Positions 53,336 to 63,735 of a stretch of DNA of 64,000 bases are shown here, piece after piece; the stretch's first letter is position 1, and each line of letters begins with the position of its first letter. Source of the stretch: Tubulanus polymorphus (taxonomy: Eukaryota > Nemertea > Palaeonemertea > Tubulaniformes > Tubulanidae); assembly GCF_964204645.1 (NCBI RefSeq), contig NC_134036.1, positions 10,650,704-10,714,703 of the forward strand, in the 5' to 3' direction. The translations under genes and the position numbers were made by a program. Under the pieces are notes generated by a model. It was not told the DNA's origin, did no database searches, and saw nothing but the letters and a program-made list of their open reading frames with translations.

Positions 53336-54343
53336 TAACATGGTTGAATGCGTTCCTTACTAAACTATGTCATTTTGGGTCCCGAATATTCAGTTATTAC
53401 ATCAGACGAAAAAGTTTCATATTTCACCCGTTTCCACTCAGGATTGATGCACTGACGTTAAAACCGAGCGAGTTAATAATCCTGAACAGAAAAACAAATA
53501 GTGTATTATATATCTGAAGTGCAAAATTCATGAGAGAATAATCTACATAGAGCTTCCTATATCGTTATATAGTTTTTCATGCAACTGTCAGTGATGACCA
53601 GATGACGATCAATATGACGCGATACGAGTGAAGAAAAACAATTCTGAGGACCGATTGGAAAAACAATTCATTCACGGCTCTGTGAGAGTACATAGTGATG
53701 CAGGTGGAACGATTTGAAGTGCCAGATACGAATCGATTTACCATAACAAAACTTCGGTAGAAGTTTCAATATATATTAAGCTGTGCAATCATAAGCTTAT
53801 TTCAATGAGTCCAAATGTATAAAATAAGGCACCAAATGTGTCATTCGTCGACCGTACTGGCTGAAGAAAAGGAGAGTTGAATACGTTGGAAGAAGCGATT
53901 GAGGTGAGCGCATTCATGAAATATTCATATCTTTATTATTCATACTCAAACGTTGATTTTCAGTAAAACAATATACAATTTCAGATGTTGTATACCTACT
54001 CTTGACTCACTTAAAAACATTCACTTTCATAAAAGCCTGTTACATTATTTCAAGGAATTACTGCACTTGTGAATGTGATTCTAATAATATGTGTACTAGA
54101 ACTATTGGTCCACGTACGATTAAGCTACTGACGTAAAAAACAACCGAAAAAAACGTCTCACTTGATCGTTTCTACAAAATTACACCCTTAAAACGATAAT
54201 GACTTGAAAACGTATATTCCTAGGGATAAAATTCCATTCTTAACACAGAGTAAAATGAGACACATCTACATGTAAAACTAGTAAGATATGCATATGCATA
54301 ACAATCGGTAAAGGCTGAATTATTTCATACAGTTTCTATATAT
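53336..54343. other. No gene recognised; 3' flank of the THAP gene
   Basis: AT-rich DNA with no coding signal. Confidence 0.4.
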
Positions 54344-55645
54344 TCAGCCGGAATTTGGATGTATTGGACGTGCAATATGTTGCCAAGAATAAAATCTGAT
54401 CACCATTCTTTTTAATTCACATGAATTAAAAAAATGTCTAGTATAACGATTATCTTTCATAACCTTCATTTGCTTTGCAGCACGTTTTCCCCTATTATCT
54501 GTTGATCTTTTTTTGTGCTGGTTTAGTTTTTCTTTGAACGCAACGACTGAGGGAACAGCGTCTGGTTTCAAGATTTTCCTTTCCTCTGAAATTGAAATTT
54601 GAGCAACACGTATAAAAGAGCTTCGTGGTAGATTGTCAGCATATTGATTTCTCATGCAAATTTAAACTAACCTAAAAGTCCCGTTTTTCTGTGATCAGCT
54701 GGTTTAAAGTGCTTGTGACAAACAAAGCTACGTTGACCAGGCGACCATAATTTTCTTTTGTCAGTATTATCGGCTCTTTTTATTGCTACACACCATTCCT
54801 TATACCGGTATTCGAAAAACGCCTAATGAAAAACACCGAATCGGAAAACGCATAACGCCTAATTCATAGTAACATCCAAGAAATTGACCTAAATCCCTAC
54901 GTGAACTATGTACTCAACGCTACATAGTTCACGTCGGAGTGCGTGGAGCCCCGCCTGTTCCATCTTCGTTTCTACTGTCTTTGGTTACACAGGCTTATCT
55001 GTGTTATTATTTCATATTAAGACAGAGTATTATGATAATAAAAGACATCATATTTTTTATATGGAACATATAGTTTATTATTTTTTGTTCAAAGAAGTTC
55101 AGGGGCTGGACATTATTTAGTCTCTCATTGGTTCGGTAGGTTCACATTAGCGTGGTTGTGAACAGTTTGGAGGATAATTTGAGAAAGGCTATTTTATCAG
55201 TCTCTGTGTGCGTTGTATCATATTTATGCATTCCGGTTTCAAAATTCAAGAAAGCCGGTTTATAACCGCGGCGTTTGTTTTCGCATTATCATAGAAGTGT
55301 AAACTGTTTCAGTTTACACTTCTATGGCGTTATGTAATTAATTGCTTGCACGGCGGACATTCTATCATCATCCCATAATGTAGTTTACAAGAGTAGTCTC
55401 GTTTCGTGAAGCGTAAAACACATGTATTTTCAAACTGTTCCGTTGATGAGTTGGATTGTGAGTCCCAGTAGATGGTGCAATTACGAAATTAGGTCATTTT
55501 CTAGGAATTAGGCGTTATGCGTTTTCCGATTCGGTGTATTTCATTAGGCGTTTTTCGAGTACCGTTCCTTATACAGGTTTTTCTTGGTAGGGAACTTATG
55601 TCCCCCTTTGCTATTGTGACCAACCACAACACAATAGTCAGACAT
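54344..55645 (-). pseudogene. THAP-domain gene whose first exon is split by a MITE
   Basis: The ATG at 55645 opens MSDYCVVVGHNSKGGHKFPT with KKNLYKE. After the 759-bp MITE the frame resumes at 54795 with WCVAIKRADNTDKRKLWSPG, QRSFVCHKHF and KPADHRKTGLL, ending at a gttagt donor (54672). Exon 2 (54344-54585) starts after aatttcag and continues ERKILKPDAVPSVVAFKEKL, the AVPxxF box that closes a THAP domain, then a basic tail. The zinc ligands VCHKH are present, but the second Cys of the N-terminal pair is not (CVVVGH). The insertion falls between two codons, and its 10-bp duplication GTATAAGGAA is part of the coding sequence. THAP proteins bind DNA, as host factors or transposase domains. With the MITE in place it should not be functional. 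Confidence 0.8.
54806..55564. mobile_element. 759-bp MITE copy 2, 10-bp TSD (TTCCTTATAC)
   Basis: Same family as 43445-44221: the same CGGTATTCGAAAAACGCC ends and the same internal hairpin (about 55290-55326). The duplications TTCCTTATAC lie at 54796-54805 and 55565-55574. It sits inside the THAP coding exon. High similarity between the copies suggests recent activity. Confidence 0.9.
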
Positions 55646-55689
55646 TGTGAAATCTCCGATAATAGCACGAATAACCACATTTGACTTGG

Positions 55690-55730
55690 ATTTTACTTCC
55701 GGGTTGTTGATAATCTCGCAAAAATGGCTC
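55690..55730 (-). promoter_or_regulatory. Probable promoter of the THAP gene (ETS and YY1-type sites)
   Basis: acttccgg (55695-55702, ETS motif CCGGAAGT on the minus strand) and aaaatggc (55721-55728, YY1-like) lie 50-85 bp upstream of the THAP ATG at 55645. Both are typical of TATA-less animal promoters. Confidence 0.45.
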
Positions 55731-56600
55731 GCGAGAATGGTGCTGAATTTAACCTGGAAATGAATTCAAAATATAACCGAAATACCTTATGTACTAGTTC
55801 ATTTGCAATAAAAATCTATCGCTTCAACGTTTTAGTTAGCGATATTTTACTTATCATACATCGGCACGCATTTAAATCCTTTAAATATGATATCCCGACA
55901 ATGTGATGAATTCGATAAAACCTCACTTCGAACGCTAAAGATCACTTGAAATGTCAAAGAACTACCAACAATCACAAATTTAGCGATAACGCTGGAAGCA
56001 GCTAATGCAAGTAATGACTGGTGCCGGGTGTCATCATTTAGTTGTTGAGTTCAAGACTCTGAGGTGAATTAATTGCAGGCTACACTGATTATTATATGAA
56101 ATATAATCTACACTGATTTTAATATGAAAATATATTATGAAATAAAATTGATTTTAGAAGGACTACACTCGTAGATTCATAATAAAAATATGAAAAGTAC
56201 CAGGACTCGAACCAACAATTAAAATTGGGCCGTCAAGTGCTGCCACCATGTGATACCTGGCAACCAGTCATTGCATTGTTAGCCGTGGAAAAATGTTTTT
56301 TTTTTTAATTTTAGGACATTTATAGTGATTTCTAGCCTTTGCAGTGAGGTTTTATATTATCTTACGTAGCGGTAGGCGAGAGATTTTCATTGTAAATGAA
56401 CTAGAGCATGGCGAATTTAGGTTCCAATTTCCGGTTCTGACTAGCGCCATCAAACGAGTAATTCAAGAACTTGAATTTGTCGATATCCCGTATTAACATC
56501 CAGGATACTCAAATTAAATATATTTTCAAAACTTTAGTATTCGTCTCAAATTACGTTAATGCACATTGTTTCTTTTTTGAATTTTTAAAAATACTTCCGA
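55731..56600. other. No gene recognised; one degenerate tRNA-like segment
   Basis: The minus strand of about 56200-56270 carries ggttcgagtcctggtacttt preceded by a D-arm-like ggtggcagc. No stable cloverleaf was found, so it is a tRNA-derived fragment at most. Confidence 0.35.
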
Positions 56601-56830
56601 TTCGGAACTTCATTATGATCAATTATCATTCTTTAAATCATTCTATAACTGTTATACTAATTTTATTACAATACGGGATAAAGCAAAACAACAATGTCTG
56701 CCCATACTTCTGTTTTTCTTTTTATAGAAAGTACTCGGGAGTATCATAAAGTAACAGCGTGATCCTTTCACCAGCCACATAATTAATGCACCCCGATGTT
56801 CCGACCTAACCAAACACGATCTATTCTTAA
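56601..56830 (-). mobile_element. LTR-like segment (copy 2), solo
   Basis: Its inverse aligns with 45991-46195: cgctgttactttatgatact, cccgagtactttctataaaa, and ttagtataacagttatagaa. No pol sequence is attached, so it is a solo LTR or a fragment. The ORFs at 56471-56900 in both directions are by-products. Confidence 0.6.
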
Positions 56831-58407
56831 GTTTTATAAAAAGAGTTGAAATCTGTTGAAATATGGGTCGTGTCGGTACCTTGAAGAACACTGCCAGCAT
56901 ACTGTTGAATACACATATGTAATTGAATGAAATTTGTTAAACAATAATCAATAATATTGAAATTAAACAAATCAATCCTACCAAAATAGTCAGCACGCCA
57001 CAACTATGCCCATCAAGTTGTTTCTGGTGAGGCAGTTCGATTATGGACCATTCAATATCATCAATCACGACCGTAGGCGTAATAGAAAAACGAATTCACC
57101 TTGACCTTAAACCGCGCACCTGCAAGCACCTATCCGCGCACCTGTGGAGCACCTGTTGAGGGCAAGTCGTTTACGTTAGCGTTATCGTAAAATCGTGTTT
57201 TTTGCAATATACCCGCCTAAGTTGATTTATTTGTCTCTCAATTAATAAATTAGCCGTATATTTTCCATCGAAATGATAAAATAATTGAAATACAATATGT
57301 TTGTATAAGGAAATAAACAACACGACACTGCGTCGTCAACCGGTCGCGGGTAGAAAAACATCGCAGTCAGCTGATTAGAATTGTGTGAATTTCGCGAAGT
57401 TCTTAGCGCAGTATTAGCTTTCAACATGGTTTCACTAAGTAATTCACGTCATATATTCTATAAGAGAATATGAATAACTAGCGATGGCCAACGATGAGAG
57501 GTAAGTTTCGATATTTAGGCTTCAAAAGATAAAAATTCCATGTGAAATAGTACGTGCGTCGTCAATTCAAATCAATCAATTTGACCTCAAATTAAAGTAT
57601 CAATCGACAGCCACCTCAAACCGCATCATTAGTTGGCCAAGGGGTCTAGGCTGTGGTTTGGGTTGTCTGTGGTAGTCTATTATGACTTCAAAAAAGATAA
57701 GAATAAGAAACAATAAAAAGAGTTGATAGGCCTAAACATTAGTTTCCTGACTGGAGAGTTTCTGGGGTAGTTCCACAAGACTAATAATGATTTTATTTAT
57801 ATCCTTTCATTTCAGTTGATTGATGATCCTTACTTCATTGAATTATAGAGCAAAAGTCCGTTGACGACTAGCAAATTTGGATGATAAGACTGTCAATAAC
57901 TGTGTTTAGCATCAACGTTACAAGTAAGTGCCGTCTAGAATGCTGGGCTGTTGGCCTATCGTTGTAAGATTCTGGGGTTCATAGTCCTCTTTCTAGTTAG
58001 GTCTTTCTGGTGAATATGATAGGCTGGAAAGGGGTGATGATCCATGATTTCATTATAATCAGGGACGGATCGTAATACCTGCCACCTATACTTATTAAAA
58101 TGCTGATTCGAAATGAATGATTTGGAGCATAGTGCATAATTTGAGAAAAGAATTTAAAGCTTTATTATCACGACATTGACCGTATTTCCATACAGTTGTG
58201 TCTGTTCACTTCCGTACACTATTCACGTTTCAGGATCTTACATAGCTACCTGCTGATCAGTAATGTCGACTCAATCAATTAGAGATTTATAGAAAAGCTT
58301 ACCACATATTTCAAGGTAATTTGAAAAATATTTACACAATTGCTATCGAATTTTAACATGTATAGAGTTACAGGTGATTTACTCAGATAATTCAAGTTAC
58401 ATCAAAA
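56831..58407. other. No gene recognised; 3' flank of the 863-codon ORF
   Basis: AT-rich DNA with no further coding signal. An inverted match to the DNA right of 61 kb, which would define transposon ends, was looked for and not found. Confidence 0.35.
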
Positions 58408-60987
58408 TCATTCGGCAATTTTCTGACACGATTTACATTTCTTTACAGATTTTCCATCGGCTAGACACTTCTTATAGAAACCGCCGCAACTGCATTTACG
58501 TGGAACAGACGCCGGTTGCTCTAATGTTTTCGTCGCATACAAGGCCTGGTTTTGGAAGAGAAGTTTGGAGCGTAAAACATTGTCGCGTATGCTGCAAAAT
58601 GTCCGATTATCTCGATTGACACTAGCGTGTTTGCTTTCAAGAGCTTGCTCGCTGAACAAGCCAAGTGTTCCCCACATATTTACAAATTCGGGAACATGGT
58701 ATACTAGAATATGGATTTTCGGAGTGATATTTACATTGGGAAATTTAGACGTAAAAAAGCGGCCAAAATCGTGGCATTGTGTTGTCATATTGGATATCTC
58801 GTCTTTAGAAAGAAACCGAGATGCGCTGTATAATCGATATAGCGAACGTAGTCGTTCGAACAACTCTTGGAACAAGGAACTAATCGATTCGTCGGGAATC
58901 ACTTTGCATAATTTTTCCGCGTTGTTTAGCAACTTGTGAATATGATTCCCTACAAAACTATTGCTATGATACGCTTGACGATCAACGCCGATTTCTATCA
59001 GGACTTGATTTAATGTCTTACATAAAGGTCCCATTTGGGCCTGAACTTTACTGTACACAGCATTTAACTCACTTGATTTCTTTTGGAATTCCTTTTTTAA
59101 CTCAACTTGTCTGGATTTAAGGTTGGCCAGATTTTCAGTGATGCATCTGATGATTTTGTTGGCCGACAATTGTTTTCCTGTAAGGCATAGTTCACACTGA
59201 AAATCTGGACAATCTTCGATACACTGCTCATGGTACGGAGCGTCACATTTGATACAATATATATACCGATTCGGATTTGGATTCTCAATTGTCCTTATTA
59301 GACAAATTTTCGATGTACACGAAACAACACATCGACCACGTCTATTAGCAGTAGTGAGTTTCTGTAAGTATTTGCATTTCGTATCAATACGACTTGAAAG
59401 ATCATTTAGTTCCTCTTGGACTTCCGATGTTTTTGTTGAAATTTCTTGCCAGGTTCTGTAAAGTGTTTCATCACGTTCCCCCAAAGATTCGTTGTCAAAT
59501 TCTTGACATTTTTTTTCTAACATGTTGAAAAATAGTAAGCCAAGTCCCAGGGAGATATGAAGTCCAGGAGGAACTAAATGATCGATATCCTGTAGGTGAA
59601 ACATCTGAGCTTTCACTACACTTAAATTATTAGCACCTGGATTTGCTACATTCTGTTTATAGAGGGCAACTGATCGAGATTCAAATTTCACCGATTGTGG
59701 ACAATGTGGTGAGCCGTGGTGCTTTCTTAGGTCATCCAGCTTCACTTGACACCACAAACAAGGAAATTTGGCCGTTGAACCCTGGTGACCCATACATGTG
59801 CACAAAAAGGCAAGGTCACCAAATAGAAAAAAACGGATCGCGACGGCTACATATTTTCCATCACTATTTACAATATCTACACTAGAGATAGTCTTCATCT
59901 CATCAAATATTGGTGAGAAAACCTGCTCCATATTCTCATATGAATCTACAGCTTCAAAATACGCGATCATCTCTGTAAAGTCTGTACTATTGCACAATTT
60001 ACAGTTGATAATTGAAAATACAAGTTTCGTACTACCTCCCCCCTTGTCCGCCCCAATCTTAATCCATATTTCACCATGAACCTCTGCAGGAAACAACAGT
60101 TGACCTTTTTCAGACAAACGTTTAATTTTTACAAGTAACTGAACACGGAAACTATTCACTTTAGCGTACGCAGTTGTTTTTCTCTCCGAGGTTCTCGAAT
60201 TTACAATCATTTCGGCTTGACCTACATCAAGATTGTTTTTTAAAGCTTCAGATCGACTGTTAATTTCCTCGCGCAGTTTGTCAGCTGATGGCAAAATATT
60301 GATATTGTACAGTCGTAAAAGTTTTCCTAGTTCCAAAGACTGGGTCATTGTCAGTCGAAGATGCATTTTGATTTCAAGGTACTCTTGAGCAGTGAGCATC
60401 CGCGCTGGTTTCATATCGGGAATATGGGAAATAACCTTTTCTTTAATGGATGTGTCTTTTCTTAATAAGTACGATATTGTTTTGGCAGCATTTTCAATTG
60501 ATTGGTCTTTATCTTTGGAGATGAATTGGATTATAAGTTTCAACAGGGATGCTCGCTTCTCAAGAGTTTTTTCACCAGCATCTAAGGATTGTATCTTCGG
60601 CTCATCTAATTTGATGAAATAGTTGTAGTTGTCTCGGGATTTCGATTTATATGTATTTCGAGCTCTGAAAATTGTTTTGTCTTCGTCTCCATCACAGATG
60701 ATCAGCGTATTTTTGTTCTGTTGGATACATTTGATAGTTTGAAGTTCCTGCTCCAGCTGACGCACTTTTTCCTTTAAATCTACATTTTCTTGGGAAATGG
60801 ATGGCGGCGCTGGCTGTTTTTTAGGAGTTGAACTAGACTGATACGATATCTCATAAGATGACTCTGGTTCTGCAATATCTGAGTCAACGGGATTGATAGT
60901 AGTTGATGCTGATGATATTGCACTTAGCTCGAGGGATTCGCTGGTACTCTCATCTGATTTAGCGCTGTTACGACTACCGATACACGA
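58408..60987 (-). CDS. DDE transposase-like protein with C2C/H4H zinc site and PHD-like insertion
   Basis: An uninterrupted frame of about 860 codons. There is no ATG at its 5' end; a likely acceptor (ttgttgatag) lies at 60988-60997, so upstream exons are missing. Residue numbers count from the frame's beginning at 60999. A Ser-rich acidic N-terminus is followed by a coiled coil (LKEKVRQLEQELQTIK, about 75-90). The core has GADKGGGSTK (D318), FFLFGDLAFLC (D395), FPCLWC (C414, C417), KIHILVYHVPEF (H763, H768) and GLFSEQALESKHA (E784/E788). A PHD-like Cys/His cluster (556-605) and coiled coils are inserted between C417 and H763. A Cys-rich tail (CSCGGFYKKC, KKCKSC) ends it. This is the D-D-E plus C2C-H4H plan of RAG1/Transib and CMC-type transposases. 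It may be an active transposase or a domesticated gene. Confidence 0.65.
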   Translation of the reverse strand, partial: SCIGSRNSAKSDESTSESLELSAISSASTTINPVDSDIAEPESSYEISYQSSSTPKKQPAPPSISQENVDLKEKVRQLEQELQTIKCIQQNKNTLIICDGDEDKTIFRARNTYKSKSRDNYNYFIKLDEPKIQSLDAGEKTLEKRASLLKLIIQFISKDKDQSIENAAKTISYLLRKDTSIKEKVISHIPDMKPARMLTAQEYLEIKMHLRLTMTQSLELGKLLRLYNINILPSADKLREEINSRSEALKNNLDVGQAEMIVNSRTSERKTTAYAKVNSFRVQLLVKIKRLSEKGQLLFPAEVHGEIWIKIGADKGGGSTKLVFSIINCKLCNSTDFTEMIAYFEAVDSYENMEQVFSPIFDEMKTISSVDIVNSDGKYVAVAIRFFLFGDLAFLCTCMGHQGSTAKFPCLWCQVKLDDLRKHHGSPHCPQSVKFESRSVALYKQNVANPGANNLSVVKAQMFHLQDIDHLVPPGLHISLGLGLLFFNMLEKKCQEFDNESLGERDETLYRTWQEISTKTSEVQEELNDLSSRIDTKCKYLQKLTTANRRGRCVVSCTSKICLIRTIENPNPNRYIYCIKCDAPYHEQCIEDCPDFQCELCLTGKQLSANKIIRCITENLANLKSRQVELKKEFQKKSSELNAVYSKVQAQMGPLCKTLNQVLIEIGVDRQAYHSNSFVGNHIHKLLNNAEKLCKVIPDESISSLFQELFERLRSLYRLYSASRFLSKDEISNMTTQCHDFGRFFTSKFPNVNITPKIHILVYHVPEFVNMWGTLGLFSEQALESKHASVNRDNRTFCSIRDNVLRSKLLFQNQALYATKTLEQPASVPRKCSCGGFYKKCLADGKSVKKCKSCQKIAE

Positions 60988-61360
60988 TCCTATCAACAAA
61001 TCAGGTTATAAAGCGAGCATTACTTAAATGTTTGTATATTTAATTTTGTTCCAAAATTTCAATGTTTGATATTTATTGATTTTTGCACTTATCTTGGATG
61101 TTATGAATGATTAAACGTTGTACTGTTTGTCAAATTATTAAGACAGTATTATTTTTTTTATTTCTTAATTGGGTGTTTATTAGTAATAACCTTTAATCTA
61201 AACTTAACAAAAATGAAAGAATGAGGCAATAATGTACTTACAGTCTTTGCGTTGCTCCGTTGTATATAGTGAAATGTTGTAAATTTTTAGGGCAAAATAA
61301 ATATTATCATACATGTATACACTATCTATGGCTTGGTTATTCTGATTTTGTATTTTCACT
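60988..61360. other. Intron/5' region of the transposase-like gene
   Basis: On the minus strand a consensus donor (act|gtaagt) lies at about 61242. It could pair with an acceptor at 60988 or in the first codons, but the frame choices I tried give a stop or no ATG. The 5' structure is unresolved. Confidence 0.35.
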
Positions 61361-61647
61361 CCAGGCTAGTCTTTGGTCCTCTTGGATTGGTGAAACAGTA
61401 GATCCTGCTTACTGGGGGCATTTGTCCTATGAAATTGTTCCAGTTTGTGTTCAGCAAATCATGATCGAATGAATCAATACATGCCGCAGTAAATTTTGGT
61501 CCCGTCAAAAAATTGAGTAGGTAACCCGATTTCCTGGATGTGAATGCCGACACGTTCGTTGTACAGTCAAATTTGCACCAATCGGATAGTATATCCCTAA
61601 TTATTCCGACTGAACCAGGTTTACACACATATTTTGGCCTAATTCTG
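61361..61647 (-). CDS. Candidate exon of unknown protein (~94 codons)
   Basis: After a tttattccag acceptor the minus-strand frame reads IRPKYVCKPGSVGIIRDILS, then DWCKFDCTTNVSAFTSRKSG, TGPKFTAACIDSFDHDLLNT and IYCFTNPRGPK, and then stops. The composition (scattered W, C, Y, balanced charge) looks like real protein. A gtaagc inside it could be an alternative donor. It may be an exon of the transposase-like gene or the last exon of the small gene at 62131-62377. No family recognised. Confidence 0.35.
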
Positions 61648-62130
61648 GAATAAACTCATCCGGGTTGAGCAAGCTTTTGACTATCAAACGATGACGAAAG
61701 AAAAACAAACTAACAAGAAAAAGAATGCAGAAGAGTTACAATTTAAATGATAATTATACTCCACTTTATTCCACAAAAAAAGAAACATTTTCATACAAAA
61801 TATGGTCTCGAACAATGAAACAGCATCAAGATCAGAGGTTAACACTGGGATACGGAAATTGAAATCTCTTTCTGAACAAGTCTTAATGTATTTCTGCAGC
61901 GAAAACCTCTTTACTCTTTAACAAAGTATCTGCAATTACATGACATACCTCGGGAATGGAATGAAATTGGGTCCTTGGCTATATTGCTGTAGCCAAATGG
62001 TTGCAACTGAAGGTTCAGGTCGGTAAGGTCATGTAACCGCAGACTTATTTTGTGAATTAACAATAGTTATCATACATTTTATGGGCCAAAAGTTGTAATT
62101 CATGCAGTCTGTATAGGGCCTAGCCGCCTA
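61648..62130. other. No gene recognised
   Basis: Presumed intron or intergenic DNA on the minus strand. No motif. Confidence 0.35.
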
Positions 62131-62377
62131 TTACTCACTCATGCTCTTCATTTTATCAGCAAACTTTTTCTTTTTCCTGCCGTGGCCAAAGTTGAAACCT
62201 TTTTTCCGCTTATTATTTGATTCTTCCATCTAAAAATCAAAGAAAACCGTTTGAATTTCAGCCTTTTCTTATACAAAGAGAAATGAAAAGGCAATAAAAA
62301 ATGATTGAATTTATTTTTCTTAAATTTACCTTCATCTCATCAAAATCGACGGGCATCTCATCAAAATCGACAGGCAT
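62131..62377 (-). CDS. Small two-exon ORF with a duplicated acidic start and basic (NLS-like) tail
   Basis: Exon 1 (62330-62377) encodes MPVDFDEMPVDFDEMK, a perfect 7-residue duplication, and ends at a gtaaat donor. Exon 2 (62131-62229) begins after gatttttag in the same phase with MEESNNKRKKGFNFGHGRKK, then KKFADKMKSMSE and a stop. A gtgagt just before the stop may splice on to further exons such as 61361-61647. Two Lys/Arg clusters could act as a nuclear signal. It is short, so chance cannot be excluded. Confidence 0.35.
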
Positions 62378-63665
62378 TGTCAACAGATCAATGTCATAGA
62401 ATCATCAGCTGAAAAATAATAGTCATTGACAAGCTTATATTCACTTGATATACAGAAAAGAACATATCAATTACGATAGGCCACGAGCGCTGAAATTTTT
62501 TTTCAGAATTGCAAATTTTTGAACTCTAAATTCGTCCTGCCTTCACTATTGAAGCAAAAATACCTCATAAATTGGGTATCACTGGACAGCTTATCCAATT
62601 TTTCAGAGAACTAAAGTCTTAGATTTTGAATAAAAGGCACATTAGGGTCAAAAATACGTACTTTGAAGAGCAAAAATCGGACAAAATTGATCTGTTGACT
62701 TCCGGGTTCTTTGAGCGCGCCGTACTCGGATTTGGTGGAAGTTACGCGAAATCGGCTCTTTAGTTCCCTAGATTTGAATGTTGTCTACAAGTTGAGACAC
62801 GTTCGGTTCGAATCCCATAATTAATAGCTGAGCTACCGAAGTTTTCCGGACGCAGCTCCGGCCATATCTTTAAGCATTAGCGAGACGGCCCGGCCAATCA
62901 GCGCACGCCATCGATTTTAAGATATCGATTGTTCCAATTTCTAAAATTCGTATCTCGCCTACGGTCGTGCAATGTCATGTCTACCAAGGGCTGTGGCTCA
63001 GTAAGTCAAGTAAGACATTACATTGAGATGAGAAATAGTTTGGAAATTATACATAATACATTGACATCGATAGAGAATAACGCAGTTTTCATAATGATTT
63101 CTTACTTAATATTCTTCAGTGCTTGAGCTTTTTTAAAATCAGATGCTCAGATGTAGCAAAGTACTACATACTTTCTTGAATAGACTATATTTGTATCGTG
63201 ATTTGTTTCCTGCGACAATCGGAGTTATTATATAAGAATCAATAGCCGTACAGTCATACATACTTTTTTCAGCTTCAAGGGCTAGGGCCATGTTTATCAC
63301 CTGAATAAAGAGCAAAAGATATTGATATGAAGTTCAATGAAAAAATGCGCATGGGATGATTTATTATCCAGTAACCATACATGTTGTCTAGAACTGTATG
63401 AGATACTAATTAATACAAACAAAAGTTTTAAGATCTTCCGAAACAACACACTACTTACTCACTAGTAGTAACATATATGACATAGGAATTTAATTTCAAG
63501 GACCGCAATCCCTCATCGGTCAAGAGATGACTACCAGATGAGTATTGGATCTTCCTTTTTGTCCAAAATACATTTGACATGAAAAAACATCATTTGTGGC
63601 ACACGTATTTCATGTAGAAGAAAGAGAGAAAAAGAATTAATTACAATTGCGACTTACATGTGCTG
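62378..63665. other. No gene recognised; one ETS-type site and tRNA-like words
   Basis: acttccgg at about 62699 could belong to a promoter of the small minus-strand gene. cggttcgaatcccataatta near 62813 is T-arm-like but has no cloverleaf. Confidence 0.35.
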
Positions 63666-63735
63666 AACTTTACTTCCGCGTACGTCACGGTTTGTTTACT
63701 TCCGGTATATTCAGAACATGCGCAGAGCGAAACCT
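63666..63735. promoter_or_regulatory. CpG-type promoter cluster (ETS, CRE, ETS, NRF1-like)
   Basis: acttccgc (63672), tacgtcac (63681, CRE half-type), acttccgg (63698) and catgcgcaga (63717, NRF1-like) lie within 60 bp. This combination marks TATA-less promoters in animals. The two ETS sites point to the minus strand, so it may drive the transposase-like gene through non-coding 5' exons. Confidence 0.45.

Noticed and set aside
56190-56290. tRNA gene on the minus strand
   Set aside because: B-box and D-arm-like words exist, but acceptor and anticodon stems do not pair.
62790-62860. tRNA gene ending in ggttcgaatcccataat
   Set aside because: Only a T-arm-like word is present; no cloverleaf.
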